In this document: piece after piece, positions 25,130-34,416 of the stretch
Layout of the letters: every line of letters begins with the position of its first letter
How positions within the stretch are numbered: the stretch's first letter is position 1
NCBI RefSeq assembly: GCF_045209745.1
Contig: NZ_CP109273.1
Coordinates: 5,022,001-5,086,000, forward strand
Direction: 5' to 3'
DNA: 64,000 nt
Source: Micromonospora sp045209745
Lineage (GTDB): Bacteria > Actinomycetota > Actinomycetes > Mycobacteriales > Micromonosporaceae
Position numbers and translations under genes: made by a program
The notes under the pieces: model-generated
Database searches by the model: none
The model's input: only the letters and a program-made list of their open reading frames with translations
Told to the model about the DNA's origin: nothing

Positions 25130-26110
25130 TCAGCCGACGCTGGTCCAGGGCCGGGTCAGGTGGGCGGTCGCCAGCACGGCGCCGCGGGCGCGCGCGTGGG
25201 CCAGCAACCACTGACGGCTCCGCCGGGCCGCCTGCGGATCCGCCTCGAACCGGTAGCCCACGCCGGGGTCGACCAGCTGCACCGCGTGCACCAGGACGTC
25301 GCCGGTGACGATGAGCTGCGCACCGCCCCCGTCCACGACCACCGACTGGTGACCGGGGGTGTGGCCCGGCGTCGGCACCACACCGATCCAGCCGCCGGCC
25401 CCCCGGCCCGCGGTGGCCAGGCGGGCGGCGCCGTCCGCCTCGTCAAGCTGACCGGTGGCGCGCAGCGGGTTGACGACGTACGTCATCGCGGCCTGATCGG
25501 CGGTCAGGGCCACCACCTCCCGCCGCTGCACCACGTAGCGCGCGTTGGGGAACATGGGCGTTCCGTCCGGCGCGACCGACCAACCGAAGTGGTCCTCGTG
25601 CAGGTGGGTCAGGACCACGGTGTCGACATCTTCCGGATCGATCCCCGCCAGGTCGAGTTCGGCGGGCAGCCGGCCCGGCACCGGTGCCCAGCCGGAGGCC
25701 GGGCTGTCGGCGGGGCCGACCCCGGCGTCGACCAGCGTCAGCCGGTCCCGCGGTCCGCGGATGGCGAAGCAGCGGAAGTCCAGGTGCCACGTCTCCCCTG
25801 GGCCGAACGCGCCGGGGTCGACGGCCCGGGCCAGCTCCCAGTCATGCGGCGTAGCCTCGGGAAACGCCTGCTGCCGTTCAAGGAAGAACGGCCCCGACGC
25901 GTCGAGCAGTGGCGTCACTTCGAACGGGCCGACCGACCGGGACCCGACCGTCGGTCGGCCGGCCCGGCGTACCTCGCGGGCCCGGGGGGCCGCGCGGCCC
26001 GCGTCCGCCGCGCTCGCCTGGCCGGCGACGCTCAGCGAGCCGGCGACCGTCACGGCCGTCGCGGCGAGCAGGAACCCTCTGCGCCCGAACTCTGCGGATG
26101 TCTCACTCAT
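25130..26110 (-). CDS. Tat-exported metallo-beta-lactamase-fold hydrolase
   Basis: This 326-residue protein begins with a Tat signal (GRRGFLLAATAVTVAGSLSV, then cleavage after ASA). The MBL fold shows the metal motif THLHEDH in VVLTHLHEDHFGW, a second His in VPTPGHTPGHQ, an Asp in VTGDVLVH and a late His in TAHLTRPW. Relatives include quorum-quenching lactonases and other periplasmic hydrolases; the substrate is not predictable. It is divergent from a GlxA-type regulator 260 bases away, which may control it. Confidence 0.9.
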   Translation of the reverse strand: MSETSAEFGRRGFLLAATAVTVAGSLSVAGQASAADAGRAAPRAREVRRAGRPTVGSRSVGPFEVTPLLDASGPFFLERQQAFPEATPHDWELARAVDPGAFGPGETWHLDFRCFAIRGPRDRLTLVDAGVGPADSPASGWAPVPGRLPAELDLAGIDPEDVDTVVLTHLHEDHFGWSVAPDGTPMFPNARYVVQRREVVALTADQAAMTYVVNPLRATGQLDEADGAARLATAGRGAGGWIGVVPTPGHTPGHQSVVVDGGGAQLIVTGDVLVHAVQLVDPGVGYRFEADPQAARRSRQWLLAHARARGAVLATAHLTRPWTSVG

Positions 26111-26373
26111 CGTTGGCTGCCCTTCCTCGTGGGTCGCCGGGAGACCGGACCGGTCCGTTCCGGCGGGGTCGGCGACGACGCTAGAGCCGGTTTCCGCCAG
26201 GTGCGCCCCGCCCGGGACACCACTGACCTGATCCTGTCGACGGCTGTCCAGATTGCGCCGCCGGAGCGGACGGACCCGTTTCTAGAATTGGTTCGGCGAT
26301 CCGCCGCGGGTCCGGCGATTCACAGGGCGCCGACCTGGTGGGCTGCGCGGCGAACGAGGCGGGGAGGTCTGCG

Positions 26374-27360
26374 ATGCCGGTCGAGGGGCCGAGCGTGGCG
26401 ATGCTGGCCTACGCGGGCGCGGGCAGCTTCGACTACATCACGGTCAACGAGATCTTTGGTGTGGACTATTCATACCGATTCGGATCGTGGTACCGGACCA
26501 GGACCTGCGCCATCGAAGCGGGGCAAATCGAGCTGGACGGCGGGGTCACTGTGTCCGCCCCGTACGGGCTGGCCGAGGCGGAGGCCGCCGACCTGCTCGT
26601 CGTACCGGGCTGGACGAGGGAACACGAGGTGCCGCCCCGGCCGCTGCTGGCCACCCTGCGGCGGGCGCACCGGCGCGGGGCCCGCATCATGTCGATCTGC
26701 ACGGGGGCATTCATCCTCGGCCACGCCGGCCTCCTCGACCACCGGCACGTCACCACGCACTGGGCGACCGCACCGCTGCTGGCCTCGCTCTTCCCCGCCG
26801 CGACCGTGGACCCGCGGGCGCTGTTCATCGACGACCGCGGCGTCCTCACCGCCGCCGGCATGTCCGCCGGCATGGACCTCGCCCTGCATGTGGTACGCGG
26901 GGACTACGGCGCGGACGCGGCCACCGCGCTCGCCCGCAGGCTGGTGCTCGCCGGCTACCGCAGCGGCGGGCAGGCCCAGTTCGTCGATTCGCCGCTCAGC
27001 CCCGACCCCGGCGACCCCCTGCCTGAGTTGCTGGACTGGATGCGCGGGCACCTGGACCAGCGGTGGTCGCTGCGGTCGCTGGGCGAACGGGTGCACATGA
27101 GTCCGCGGACACTGGCGCGGCACTTCCACCGCCTCACCGGGATGAGTGCGCATCAGTGGCTCACCCGGGAGCGGGTGCTCGCCGCCCAGCGCATGCTGGA
27201 GGCCGGCGACGAGCCGATCGGGCGGATCGCCACGCGGACCGGGATCGGGTCGACCGCCAACCTTCGGCACACCTTCCGCCGAGAACTCGGGATCTCGCCC
27301 CAGGCGTACCGCGCCCGGTTCCGCGCTCGCCGGACTCTGGCTGCGACCTCGGACCGGTGA
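26374..27360 (+). CDS. GlxA-family AraC transcriptional regulator
   Basis: This 328-residue protein has an N-terminal DJ-1/PfpI-like domain with the nucleophile-elbow Cys in MSICTGAFILGHAG, and a C-terminal AraC domain with two helix-turn-helices (LGERVHMSPRTLARHFHR and IATRTGIGSTANLRHTF, ending GISPQAYRARF). ATG 26374 has GGGGAGG upstream and is preferred to GTG 26338. It is divergent from the MBL hydrolase and is probably its regulator. The effector is unknown. Confidence 0.9.
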   Translation: MPVEGPSVAMLAYAGAGSFDYITVNEIFGVDYSYRFGSWYRTRTCAIEAGQIELDGGVTVSAPYGLAEAEAADLLVVPGWTREHEVPPRPLLATLRRAHRRGARIMSICTGAFILGHAGLLDHRHVTTHWATAPLLASLFPAATVDPRALFIDDRGVLTAAGMSAGMDLALHVVRGDYGADAATALARRLVLAGYRSGGQAQFVDSPLSPDPGDPLPELLDWMRGHLDQRWSLRSLGERVHMSPRTLARHFHRLTGMSAHQWLTRERVLAAQRMLEAGDEPIGRIATRTGIGSTANLRHTFRRELGISPQAYRARFRARRTLAATSDR

Positions 27361-27404
27361 AGAGGCTTCTGGCTGCGTTCCCGTGATGCCTGGTTAGCGA
27401 GGGG

Positions 27405-27625
27405 TACGCCGGGCCGATCGACTCGGCGACCTCGTGAGCGCCCTGCGGGACGCCGGGGCCGCCTCGATTACCCGCAGGCCACCCGCCTGTTGATCACCGC
27501 GGACGGGGGCGGCTCCAACGGCTACCGCTACCGGCTCTGGAAGGCCAGAGCTTGCCCGGCTGGCCGCGCAGACCGGTCTGGTGATCACCGTCTGTCATTT
27601 CCCGCCGGGGACCTCGAACCTGAAC
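27405..27625 (+). pseudogene. ISAzo13-family transposase fragment
   Basis: Plus-strand frames encode RLLITADGGGSNGYRYRLWK, a typical ISAzo13 catalytic segment, then after a frame change LARLAAQTGLVITVCHFPPG. The next expected residues (SKWNKIEHRLF in relatives) are lost, and a Gly-rich sequence follows without a stop. It is a dead fragment. Confidence 0.75.
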
Positions 27626-27985
27626 CAACGCACCCTCGGCGGCCTTGGGCTCGGTAGCCAGAGCCCTCTCGGTATTGGAGGCGGGCTCGGCTCGCCAAGC
27701 GGGGCGGGCGGAGGCGGCTTCGGTGCCGGGGGCGGGGGTAGCCCTGTCGTCGCCGGCGGCATCAGTACGGGCGGCATCCCCGGCATGGTCGGCGGTGGCA
27801 ACGGCAGGGTGCCGCCGGTGACCAGTGCGGCCAGGGCGGTGCGCAACGCGACCGGAGTCGGTCGCGATGCTGCTGGCGCGGGTGGCTCACGGGGCAGCGC
27901 CGGCGGTTTGATCGGCGGCGCCGGTGCCGCTGGGCGGGTAGTGGCGCCGAGCACGACGAATCCGGGCCCGGGTCGTCGTGGTTGA
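27626..27985 (+). pseudogene. Gly-rich C-terminal remnant, probably type VII secretion locus
   Basis: The frame continues for about 118 codons of Gly/Ala/Pro-rich sequence (SPLGIGGGLGSPSGAGGGGF). In actinomycetes, tails of this sort belong to the large WXG100/PPE-like proteins that precede mycosin genes, and a mycosin fragment follows 70 bases later. The start of the gene is gone, replaced by ISAzo13 sequence. The assignment rests on composition and context. Confidence 0.45.
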
Positions 27986-28054
27986 CTGAGGACGACGACC
28001 CGCGGCGTGCCGATGGCACCGGTTCCCCGGGCATCTTGCGATGAGGACGGGCGG

Positions 28055-28573
28055 ATGAGTGTGAACGTCGGCGTGCTCCGGCCTGTCGCGGCTGGCCTGC
28101 TGGCCGTGCTCCTGACGGGTGCCGCCGTCCAACCTGCCGTCGCCGCGCCGCAGCGGGCCGAGCAGTGGTACCTGGACGAGCTCCGCATCGGCCAGGCTCA
28201 CAAGCTTTCCACCGGGCGTGGGGTGACCGTCGCGGTGGTGGACAGTGGCGTCGACGCCACCCACCCGGACCTTCGGGGGCAGGTTCTCCCCGGTGGTCGG
28301 AGCTATGGCGCGTCCGGCGACGGCCGCGCCGATGAGGACGGTCACGGCACCCACATGGCCGGCATCATCGCAGCGACGAACGCCGCCACCGACGGCGTGG
28401 ACGGGATCGCCCCAGACGCCAGGATCCTGCCCATCAAGATCAAGAAGGGTAAGGGTCCGGTTAGCGACCAGGCGCAGGCCCAGGGCATCCGGATGGCGGT
28501 CGACGGTGGTGCCACGGTGATCAACCTGTCCGTCGGTGGGCCGGGCGCCCGCTGGCGCATCGATCTGCGGTGA
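28055..28573 (+). pseudogene. Truncated mycosin (type VII secretion S8 protease)
   Basis: The gene has a signal peptide (LRPVAAGLLAVLLTGAAVQP then AVAAP) followed by subtilisin-fold sequence with the catalytic Asp in VTVAVVDSGVDATHPDL and His in DGHGTHMAGIIAATN. It continues to GATVINLSVGG and then diverges, ending at 172 residues. Full-length mycosins have about 400 residues with a catalytic Ser and a C-terminal membrane helix, both missing here. Start ATG 28055 follows GGACGGGCGG. It is a remnant of an ESX-type locus. Confidence 0.8.
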
Positions 28574-28839
28574 TCACTGAGGGCGGCGAGCCGGTGACGC
28601 CCGTTGCTAGGGTCATCGCCATGATGGCGCTGCGACAGGAGGACGCGTCCGTTGGGCGCTCGCACGACTCGATGGTGACAGTCCGCGCCGTCGTCCGGAA
28701 AGGACCGGTCCGATGATCCCCGGGTCACGTGAGCCCTCAGATACCGATGTAGTGTTCCGTCTCAGTTTTGACTAGCCACTTGCTGGAGGGTGACTCGTCC
28801 ACGTCGGACCTTGGTGAGGATCGATTCGGTGGTGGCGGT

Positions 28840-29849
28840 CCAGACGGGTTCGAGGTGTGGCTGGTCAACGCCCGTGACGTCAGGCATCTACCGGGTCGCC
28901 CGAAGACCGACAAACTCGACGCGGTGTGGCTGTGCAAGATCGCGGAGCGGGGGATGGTCCGAGCCAGTTTCGTGCCACCGGCGCCGATCCGGCTGCTGCA
29001 CGACGTCACCCGTTACCGGGTAGACCTGATCGGTGAACGCAACCGGGAGAAGAACCGGGTGGAGAAGCTCCTGGAGGACGCGCAGATCAAGCTGTCGGTC
29101 GTGGCCAGCGACATTTTCGGGGTGTCCGGGCGGGCGATGATGGACGCGATGATCGCCGGTCAGCGTGACCCGAAGGTCCTCGCGCAGCTGGCCCGGACCA
29201 GGATGCGTACCGGATTCGGGAACTGGAAGAAGCGTTCGTCGGGCGGTTCTCCGACCATCACGCGTTCCTGCTGACCCGGATGCTCGCCCACATCGACACC
29301 CTCAACGCGGACATCGCCGCGGTCGAGGACCGGATCGACGAGCTCGTCACCCCTTTCGCCCGCGCGGTGGCGGCCCTGGATGACATTCCCGGTGTCGGCC
29401 CCACCGCAGCCCGAGCCATCATCGCCGAGATCGGGGTGGACATGAAACGGTTCCCGACCGCCGGGCATCTGGCCTCCTGGGCGAAGTTCGCCCCCGGCGT
29501 CAAAGAATCCGCCGGTAAGAACAAAGGCAACGGTGCGACCGGCCACGGGAACCGCTACCTCGCCCGGACCTTAGGCGAAGCCGCGGTCGGCGCGGCACGC
29601 ACGAACACGTTCCTCGGCGAACGCTACCGCCGCATCGCCCGACGGCGCGGGAAGAAGAAAGCGATCGTCGCGGTCGGCCGATCCATCCTGGTCATCGTCT
29701 GGCAGCTCCTATCCACCGAGCAGGCCACCTTCATCGATCTCGGATCGGACTACTACGACAACCGTGGAGGCACTCAACGGGCAGTCCGCAACCACATCCG
29801 CGGCCTACAAACCCTCGGCTACCAGGTCACCCTCCAGCCCGCCGCATAA
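28840..29849 (+). pseudogene. IS110-family transposase, truncated and frameshifted
   Basis: Two frames encode most of an IS110 transposase. The first has FEVWLVNARDVRHLPGRPKT and DKLDAVWLCKIAERG, with the catalytic DKLDA Asp. The second contains the Transposase_20 region (DDIPGVGPTAARAIIAEIG, then FASW-like AGHLASWAKFAPG, and the conserved GKNKGNGATGHGNRYL). A single-base deletion near 29209 separates them. The first 80 or so residues with two RuvC-like acidic residues are missing upstream. The bridge-RNA-bearing left end is therefore also lost. Its last 70 codons are mirrored at 6835-7041. Confidence 0.85.
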
Positions 29850-30036
29850 ACTCCCGTCCACACGACGCCCGGCGACGCTACGCGCCACCGAGCGATACCC
29901 CACGTCCGCTCAAGGTCATTTTCGGATCAGCTCACGGCCGCTGTCATGCTCGAGTGATCAGCTGGCACCCGGGTGGGGAACCAGGCTGCCAGGTGGATCA
30001 CCGTCGGTGGCGCGACAAAGGCTTGTCGCGTGGCTC

Positions 30037-31140
30037 TTATCCAACGACCGCCAGAAAATCCGAGTAGAACAGGCCCAGGCCGACCGCCACGCAGACGCCG
30101 GCCACGATCCAAAACCGGACCACAATATTGACCTCGCTCCATCCGGCGAGCTCGAAGTGGTGGTGCAACGGCACCATCCGGAAGACGCGTCTACCGGTGG
30201 TCCGGAACGAGACGATCTGGATCACCCAGGTCGTCGTGATGATGACGAAGAGCCCGCCGATCATGATCGAAAGCAGCGTGGTGCGGGTTACCACCGCGAG
30301 CCCGCCGATCAGGCCGCCGAGTCCGAGCGCGCCCACGTCACCCATGAAGATCCGCGCTGGTGACGTGTTCCACCACAGGAAGCCCACGCAGGCGGCGGCG
30401 GCCGCCGCGGCGATTATGGCGATCTCCAGGGGATCCCGAACCTGGTAGCAGTAGTCGTTCACGCGGCCGTACGCGTCGTCGGCGCACCAGTGCCGGTACT
30501 GCCAGAAGCCGATCAGCGCGTACGCGCCGAGCACCAGGATCGACGCGCCGGTGGCCAGGCCGTCGAGGCCGTCGGTGAGGTTCACGCCGTTCGACATCGC
30601 CGTAATCACGAAGACGATGACCATGACTGAGCCGACCTTGCCGACGTCGAGCCAGCTGATGTCGCGGATGAGCGAGATGTGCTCGCTGGCCACGGTCTGG
30701 CCGTTGGTGCTCGGCACGTAGAGCGCGGCGATGCCGAAGCCTGCGCTGACGATCGCCTGGCCGAGCAGCTTGCCTTTGGCGGACAGGCCGTCGGAGTTGC
30801 GCCGGCGCACCTTGAGAAAGTCGTCGAAGAAGCCAACCGCGCCACAGAAGACGAACAGGCCGAGCAGCACCAGGGCCGTCATTGTCGGGCCCTCCTGCGC
30901 GATCTGCCGCTCGGGCAGGGTGGTCAGGGCGATGTGCCCGGCGACGTAGGCGAGGACGGTCGCCACGATGAAGACGACGCCGCCCATCGTGGGCGTGCCC
31001 TTCTTGCCCTGGTTGCTGGCGAGCCCGATGGATCGGATCGGCTGGCCTGCCTTGAGCGCGGTGAAGACGCGAATCGCCACCGGCGTGCCGAACAGGGAGA
31101 TGATGAACGCGACCGCGGCCGCGACGATGACCGCCCTCAC
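30037..31140 (-). CDS. mraY: Phospho-MurNAc-pentapeptide translocase MraY, stand-alone copy
   Basis: This full-length 367-residue MraY has about ten membrane helices and all family motifs: KKGTPTMGGVVF, the DDxxK site in GFFDDFLKVRRRNSDG, NLTDGLDGLATG, IFMGDVGALGLGG and the VPLHHHFEL loop. The enzyme joins phospho-MurNAc-pentapeptide to undecaprenyl phosphate to form lipid I at the inner face of the membrane. GTG 31140 is preceded by GGAGG at 7 bases. The gene normally sits in the dcw cluster between murF and murD; here it is alone between IS110 and a broken regulator gene. It may be a second copy, for example an antibiotic-tolerant one, or a relocated sole copy. Confidence 0.95.
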   Translation of the reverse strand: MRAVIVAAAVAFIISLFGTPVAIRVFTALKAGQPIRSIGLASNQGKKGTPTMGGVVFIVATVLAYVAGHIALTTLPERQIAQEGPTMTALVLLGLFVFCGAVGFFDDFLKVRRRNSDGLSAKGKLLGQAIVSAGFGIAALYVPSTNGQTVASEHISLIRDISWLDVGKVGSVMVIVFVITAMSNGVNLTDGLDGLATGASILVLGAYALIGFWQYRHWCADDAYGRVNDYCYQVRDPLEIAIIAAAAAAACVGFLWWNTSPARIFMGDVGALGLGGLIGGLAVVTRTTLLSIMIGGLFVIITTTWVIQIVSFRTTGRRVFRMVPLHHHFELAGWSEVNIVVRFWIVAGVCVAVGLGLFYSDFLAVVG

Positions 31141-31435
31141 GGGCGAACCTCCACGCGATCCAGATTTCTCACGGCGTCCCCACCGAGCTTCCAGATCAGC
31201 GCCCGACGTCTCGACCTGAGCTGGCGGTGCAGATAGTCCTTAGCGGAGTCATGGATCATGAGGCATGAGCTTGCCATCCGCCGGCGAGCGGAGCAGCCCT
31301 GGACCTCACAGCGCCGTGGTCCGTAAACTCGCCGACGCGCATCCGACGGCGATTTTGCAGGGCCAAGCCCGCTTGACCCGCTGGAGGAGTCCGGAGGTGT
31401 TGCTTGGGGGCCCTGAGCTGCGACCCAGAGCCCCC
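31141..31435. other. Gene-free stretch upstream of mraY
   Basis: These 295 bases must hold the mraY promoter (minus strand). No other gene, clear -10/-35 pair or operator is evident. Short plus-strand frames here merge into the AraC remnant but do not resemble its N-terminal domain. Confidence 0.45.
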
Positions 31436-31975
31436 ATACGACCGGCCCAGTACCCGCAGATCCAGGTCGACCCGAACGTTCTCTACGTCGACAATGGCCA
31501 GTTCCTGACCTCCGCCGCCGCCGGACTCGATCTGCGCCTGCACATGATCCGATGCGACTACGGCGCCACCGTGGCAGCCGACACCGCCCGCCTGTCCGTC
31601 ATGCCCCTGGAACGCGCGGGCGGGTAGGCCCAGTTCATCGTGCACGAACCGCCCACCCCCGACGGGGCCACCCTGGAGCCACTGCTGTCATGGATGCGTG
31701 ACAACGCCCGGCACGAACTGACCCTCGCCGACATCGCTCACCACGCCGGCCTGAGCACCCGCACCCTGAACCGCCGCTTCCGCGACCAGACCGGCACCAC
31801 GCCTCTGCAGTGGCTGCACCGCGTACGCGTCCACCGAGCACAGCACCTCCTGGAGACCACGGCCCATCCCATCGACCGCGTCGCGGGCCAGGTCGAATTC
31901 GGCTCCACCACCGCCTTCCGGGACCGCTTCAAACGCATCACCGGTACCAGCCCTCAGGCCTACCGCCGTTCCTGA
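31436..31975 (+). pseudogene. GlxA/AraC-type regulator with nonsense mutation
   Basis: One frame runs from PQIQVDPNVLYVDNGQFLTS (end of a DJ-1-like domain) through RLSVMPLERAGG, hits TAG at 31625-31627, and continues in the same frame with AQFIVHEPPTPDGATLEPLL and a full AraC DNA-binding domain ending GTSPQAYRRS. Relatives have Gln at the stop position, so one C-to-T change (CAG to TAG) explains it. The first 150 or so residues are also missing. The 3' part could in theory be translated from 31640 as a lone AraC domain. Confidence 0.8.
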
Positions 31976-32287
31976 CCGGTCCATGACGATGAGGCACGGC
32001 AGGCGGGTGAGGCGGTCAGACTGCCTCCATCGAGATGTCGAAGGCGAGCAGGTGCTGCGTTGATCTCTGCACGGCGCTCATTGTGACCGTCACACGACCG
32101 CCCCGCCGACCCGTCGTCGGCGGGCGCCCGCCCCGGTCCAGCCGCTGCGGGGTGCCGCGTGATCGGCAAACCCAAATATTGCTCAACTTGTACCCGCGCC
32201 CCGCCGCCGGGAGTTGCCACCGGCCTACGGTCAAGGTCACTTCGACCGGGACCCGCGACACCCCCTGTCGCACGACTTGGGAGCATC
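31976..32287. other. Gene-free stretch upstream of amidase operon
   Basis: 312 bases have no recognisable gene on either strand. A short perfect hairpin (CGCCGAC/GTCGGCG near 32104-32122) lies here. The promoter for the two-gene unit that follows is expected in this stretch. Confidence 0.4.
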
Positions 32288-32590
32288 ATGGCACCTACTC
32301 CGCCCACGGATGCTGAGCTGAACGTTCTGATCCGTGCCCGGCTCGCCGCACTCGGCGTCGACCTCGACCAACTCCCGCCAGGGACCAGCCCCGACCCGGA
32401 GACCGGCTCGCCCGGCCGGGACTCCGTGCTCGCCTCGCTGCGCTCCTTCGTGCGGGGCACCGTGGCGACGCTCGCCGCATACCAGTTGCCCGCTCCCGAT
32501 GGCACCACTCCCGATGCCGCGAAGGCGCTGTCGCAGCAGCACGTGCCGGTCCTCTACCCCTCCAACAGCACCGAATGGCGGAAGGCATGA
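32288..32590 (+). CDS. Small hypothetical protein coupled to amidase
   Basis: This 100-residue soluble protein (PTDAELNVLIRARLAALGVD, then SVLASLRSFVRGTVATLAAY) is helical by eye, with no signal peptide or known motif. Its TGA stop overlaps the ATG of the amidase gene in an ATGA junction, so the two are translationally coupled and probably work together. The middle segment with Asp, Arg and Ser resembles short partner proteins placed before secreted amidases, but I cannot name a family. Confidence 0.7.
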   Translation: MAPTPPTDAELNVLIRARLAALGVDLDQLPPGTSPDPETGSPGRDSVLASLRSFVRGTVATLAAYQLPAPDGTTPDAAKALSQQHVPVLYPSNSTEWRKA

Positions 32591-34212
32591 CGTCCGAACC
32601 GTTTGATCGTACGGTCGACCGCCGCGCGTTTCTGACCCGCGCTGCGGCGCTGGCCACCGTCTCCGCCGTGGGCGTCAACGTCGGACTGCCCTCGGTGGCG
32701 CTGGCCACCAACGCCAGGCCGGGCGCGGGGAGACGGCCGCTGGACCAGCCGAACGCCTACACCCAGCCCCGGCCGGAGGCGCTCGCCGAGCCGTCCGAAC
32801 TCACCATCGCCGAGGCGGCCTGGCTCATCCGTGCCGGCAAACTCACCCCCGAGCATCTGGTCGAGGCCTACCTGGCCCGCATCTCCCGGTACGACGGCAT
32901 CTACCAGGCGTTCAACCAGGTGCTCGCCGATGCGGCCATTGCGGCCGCGAGAGCTGCCGGACGCGGGCCCCGGCACGGCGTGCTGCACGGCATCCCGCTG
33001 GCCATCAAGGACAACTACTACACGGAAGGGGTCCCCACCACCGCGAACTCCTTCCTGTTCAAGGACTTCGTGCCTCCCTACGACGCGACCGCCGTGGCCC
33101 GGTTGAAGGCAAGCGGCGCGATCGTGCTCGGCAAGACTCAGATGGGCCCGCTGGCGACCACCCGTGCCACCACGCCGGCCGGGGTGATCACCACGGTGAA
33201 CGCCTGGACGCCGACCGACCGCGGCATCGACCCGGGCGGATCGTCCACCGGCACCGCCACCGCGGTCGCCGGCCGGATGGCCACCTCCGGCATCGGCACG
33301 CAGACCGGCGGCTCGATCACCGCGCCGTCCAACGCGCAGAACCTCACCGGCCTCAAGCCGACCATGGGTCGTGTCTCGGCGGCCGGCATCATCCCGCTCA
33401 CGTACACCCGCGACCATCCGGGCCCGTTGGCTCGCGATGCCAAGGACGCCGCGATCATGCTGACCGCGATGGCAGGCGAGGACCCCATGGATCCGCGCAG
33501 CCAGGGCCTGCCTGACGTGCCCAACCTGATCGATGCGGCCAGCCCGGTCTATCAGGGGCGCCGCGTCAAGCTCCGCTGGAAGACCCGGATCGGGGTCCTG
33601 CCGGGCTTCACCAACGGCACCTCGCCCACTGCGCTGGCCCGTGCGGCGTACCTGGCGCAGCTCGCCGCGATCCCCGGCGTCACCCTGGTGAACGTGCCGC
33701 TGCCGGACGGGTGGAGCCAGCTCACCGGCAGCACCTTCAACAACATCCGGCTGCCCGAGCGGGCCGAGCCGTTCATGCCGTACCTGCGCACGGACCTGCG
33801 CGGCTTCGGGGTGTCGGTGACCAGCTGGCTGCAAGGAGCGCTGATGGGTGGCAACGAGTTCATCACCGGTCAGCGGGCCAAGCTGCTGCTGATGGACCGG
33901 GTGCTGAACGATCTCTTCGACGGCTGCGACGCGGTGGTGCAGACCGACGCGGTGCCCTTCGACATCCTGGGCCTGCCGGAGATCGCCTTCCCGATCGGCT
34001 TCACCACCGCGGGGCTGCCGATCGGCACCATCCTGGGTGGCCTCCCATACGCCGAGGACCGGCTGTTGTCGGTGGTGGCCGCCTACCAGGCGGTGACGGA
34101 CTGGCATCTGCGGCGGCCGGCCGACCCGCCCGCCACCGCTGGCGCCCGGGGCGCAGCTCCTGCCGAAGAGCTCCGCCTGACGGCCGAGGAGGTCGCCGAG
34201 CTCAGCCAGTGA
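32587..34212 (+). CDS. Tat-exported amidase-signature enzyme
   Basis: This 541-residue protein has a Tat signal (DRRAFLTRAAALATVSAVGV) and the amidase signature fold: the Lys in GIPLAIKDNYYTEG, the cis-Ser loop in DPGGSSTGTATAVAGRMA, and the nucleophile Ser in IGTQTGGSITAPSNAQN. This gives the Ser-cisSer-Lys triad. The family hydrolyses amides; an exported version would act outside the membrane. GatA is cytoplasmic and lacks a Tat signal, so this is not part of GatCAB. The ATG overlaps the stop of the small upstream gene. A hairpin terminator follows at once. Confidence 0.92.
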   Translation: MTSEPFDRTVDRRAFLTRAAALATVSAVGVNVGLPSVALATNARPGAGRRPLDQPNAYTQPRPEALAEPSELTIAEAAWLIRAGKLTPEHLVEAYLARISRYDGIYQAFNQVLADAAIAAARAAGRGPRHGVLHGIPLAIKDNYYTEGVPTTANSFLFKDFVPPYDATAVARLKASGAIVLGKTQMGPLATTRATTPAGVITTVNAWTPTDRGIDPGGSSTGTATAVAGRMATSGIGTQTGGSITAPSNAQNLTGLKPTMGRVSAAGIIPLTYTRDHPGPLARDAKDAAIMLTAMAGEDPMDPRSQGLPDVPNLIDAASPVYQGRRVKLRWKTRIGVLPGFTNGTSPTALARAAYLAQLAAIPGVTLVNVPLPDGWSQLTGSTFNNIRLPERAEPFMPYLRTDLRGFGVSVTSWLQGALMGGNEFITGQRAKLLLMDRVLNDLFDGCDAVVQTDAVPFDILGLPEIAFPIGFTTAGLPIGTILGGLPYAEDRLLSVVAAYQAVTDWHLRRPADPPATAGARGAAPAEELRLTAEEVAELSQ

Positions 34213-34214
34213 TG

Positions 34215-34245
34215 CAAAGGGCGGGCATTCGATGTCCGCCCTTTG
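34215..34245 (+). terminator. Hairpin terminator after amidase
   Basis: Arms at 34215-34227 (CAAAGGGCGGGCA) and 34233-34245 (TGTCCGCCCTTTG) pair over 13 bases with one G-U, around a 5-base loop. It starts 3 bases past the stop and separates the amidase unit from the cluster beyond. Confidence 0.8.
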
Positions 34246-34416
34246 TGGCCTCGGCGATTTCAAGGATTGTCATTTACGTCAACAGGAGGCGGCCTTGGCA
34301 AGTGTTTCGGCGGTGAGAGTGGCGAGCCGCGCCGGCTGCCCAGCAGCCGGCGGGCAAGCGGAGATGCGCGGTCGGCGCAGACCAACGAGGTGGCGGCCCG
34401 CGCCGGTGAGGTGACC

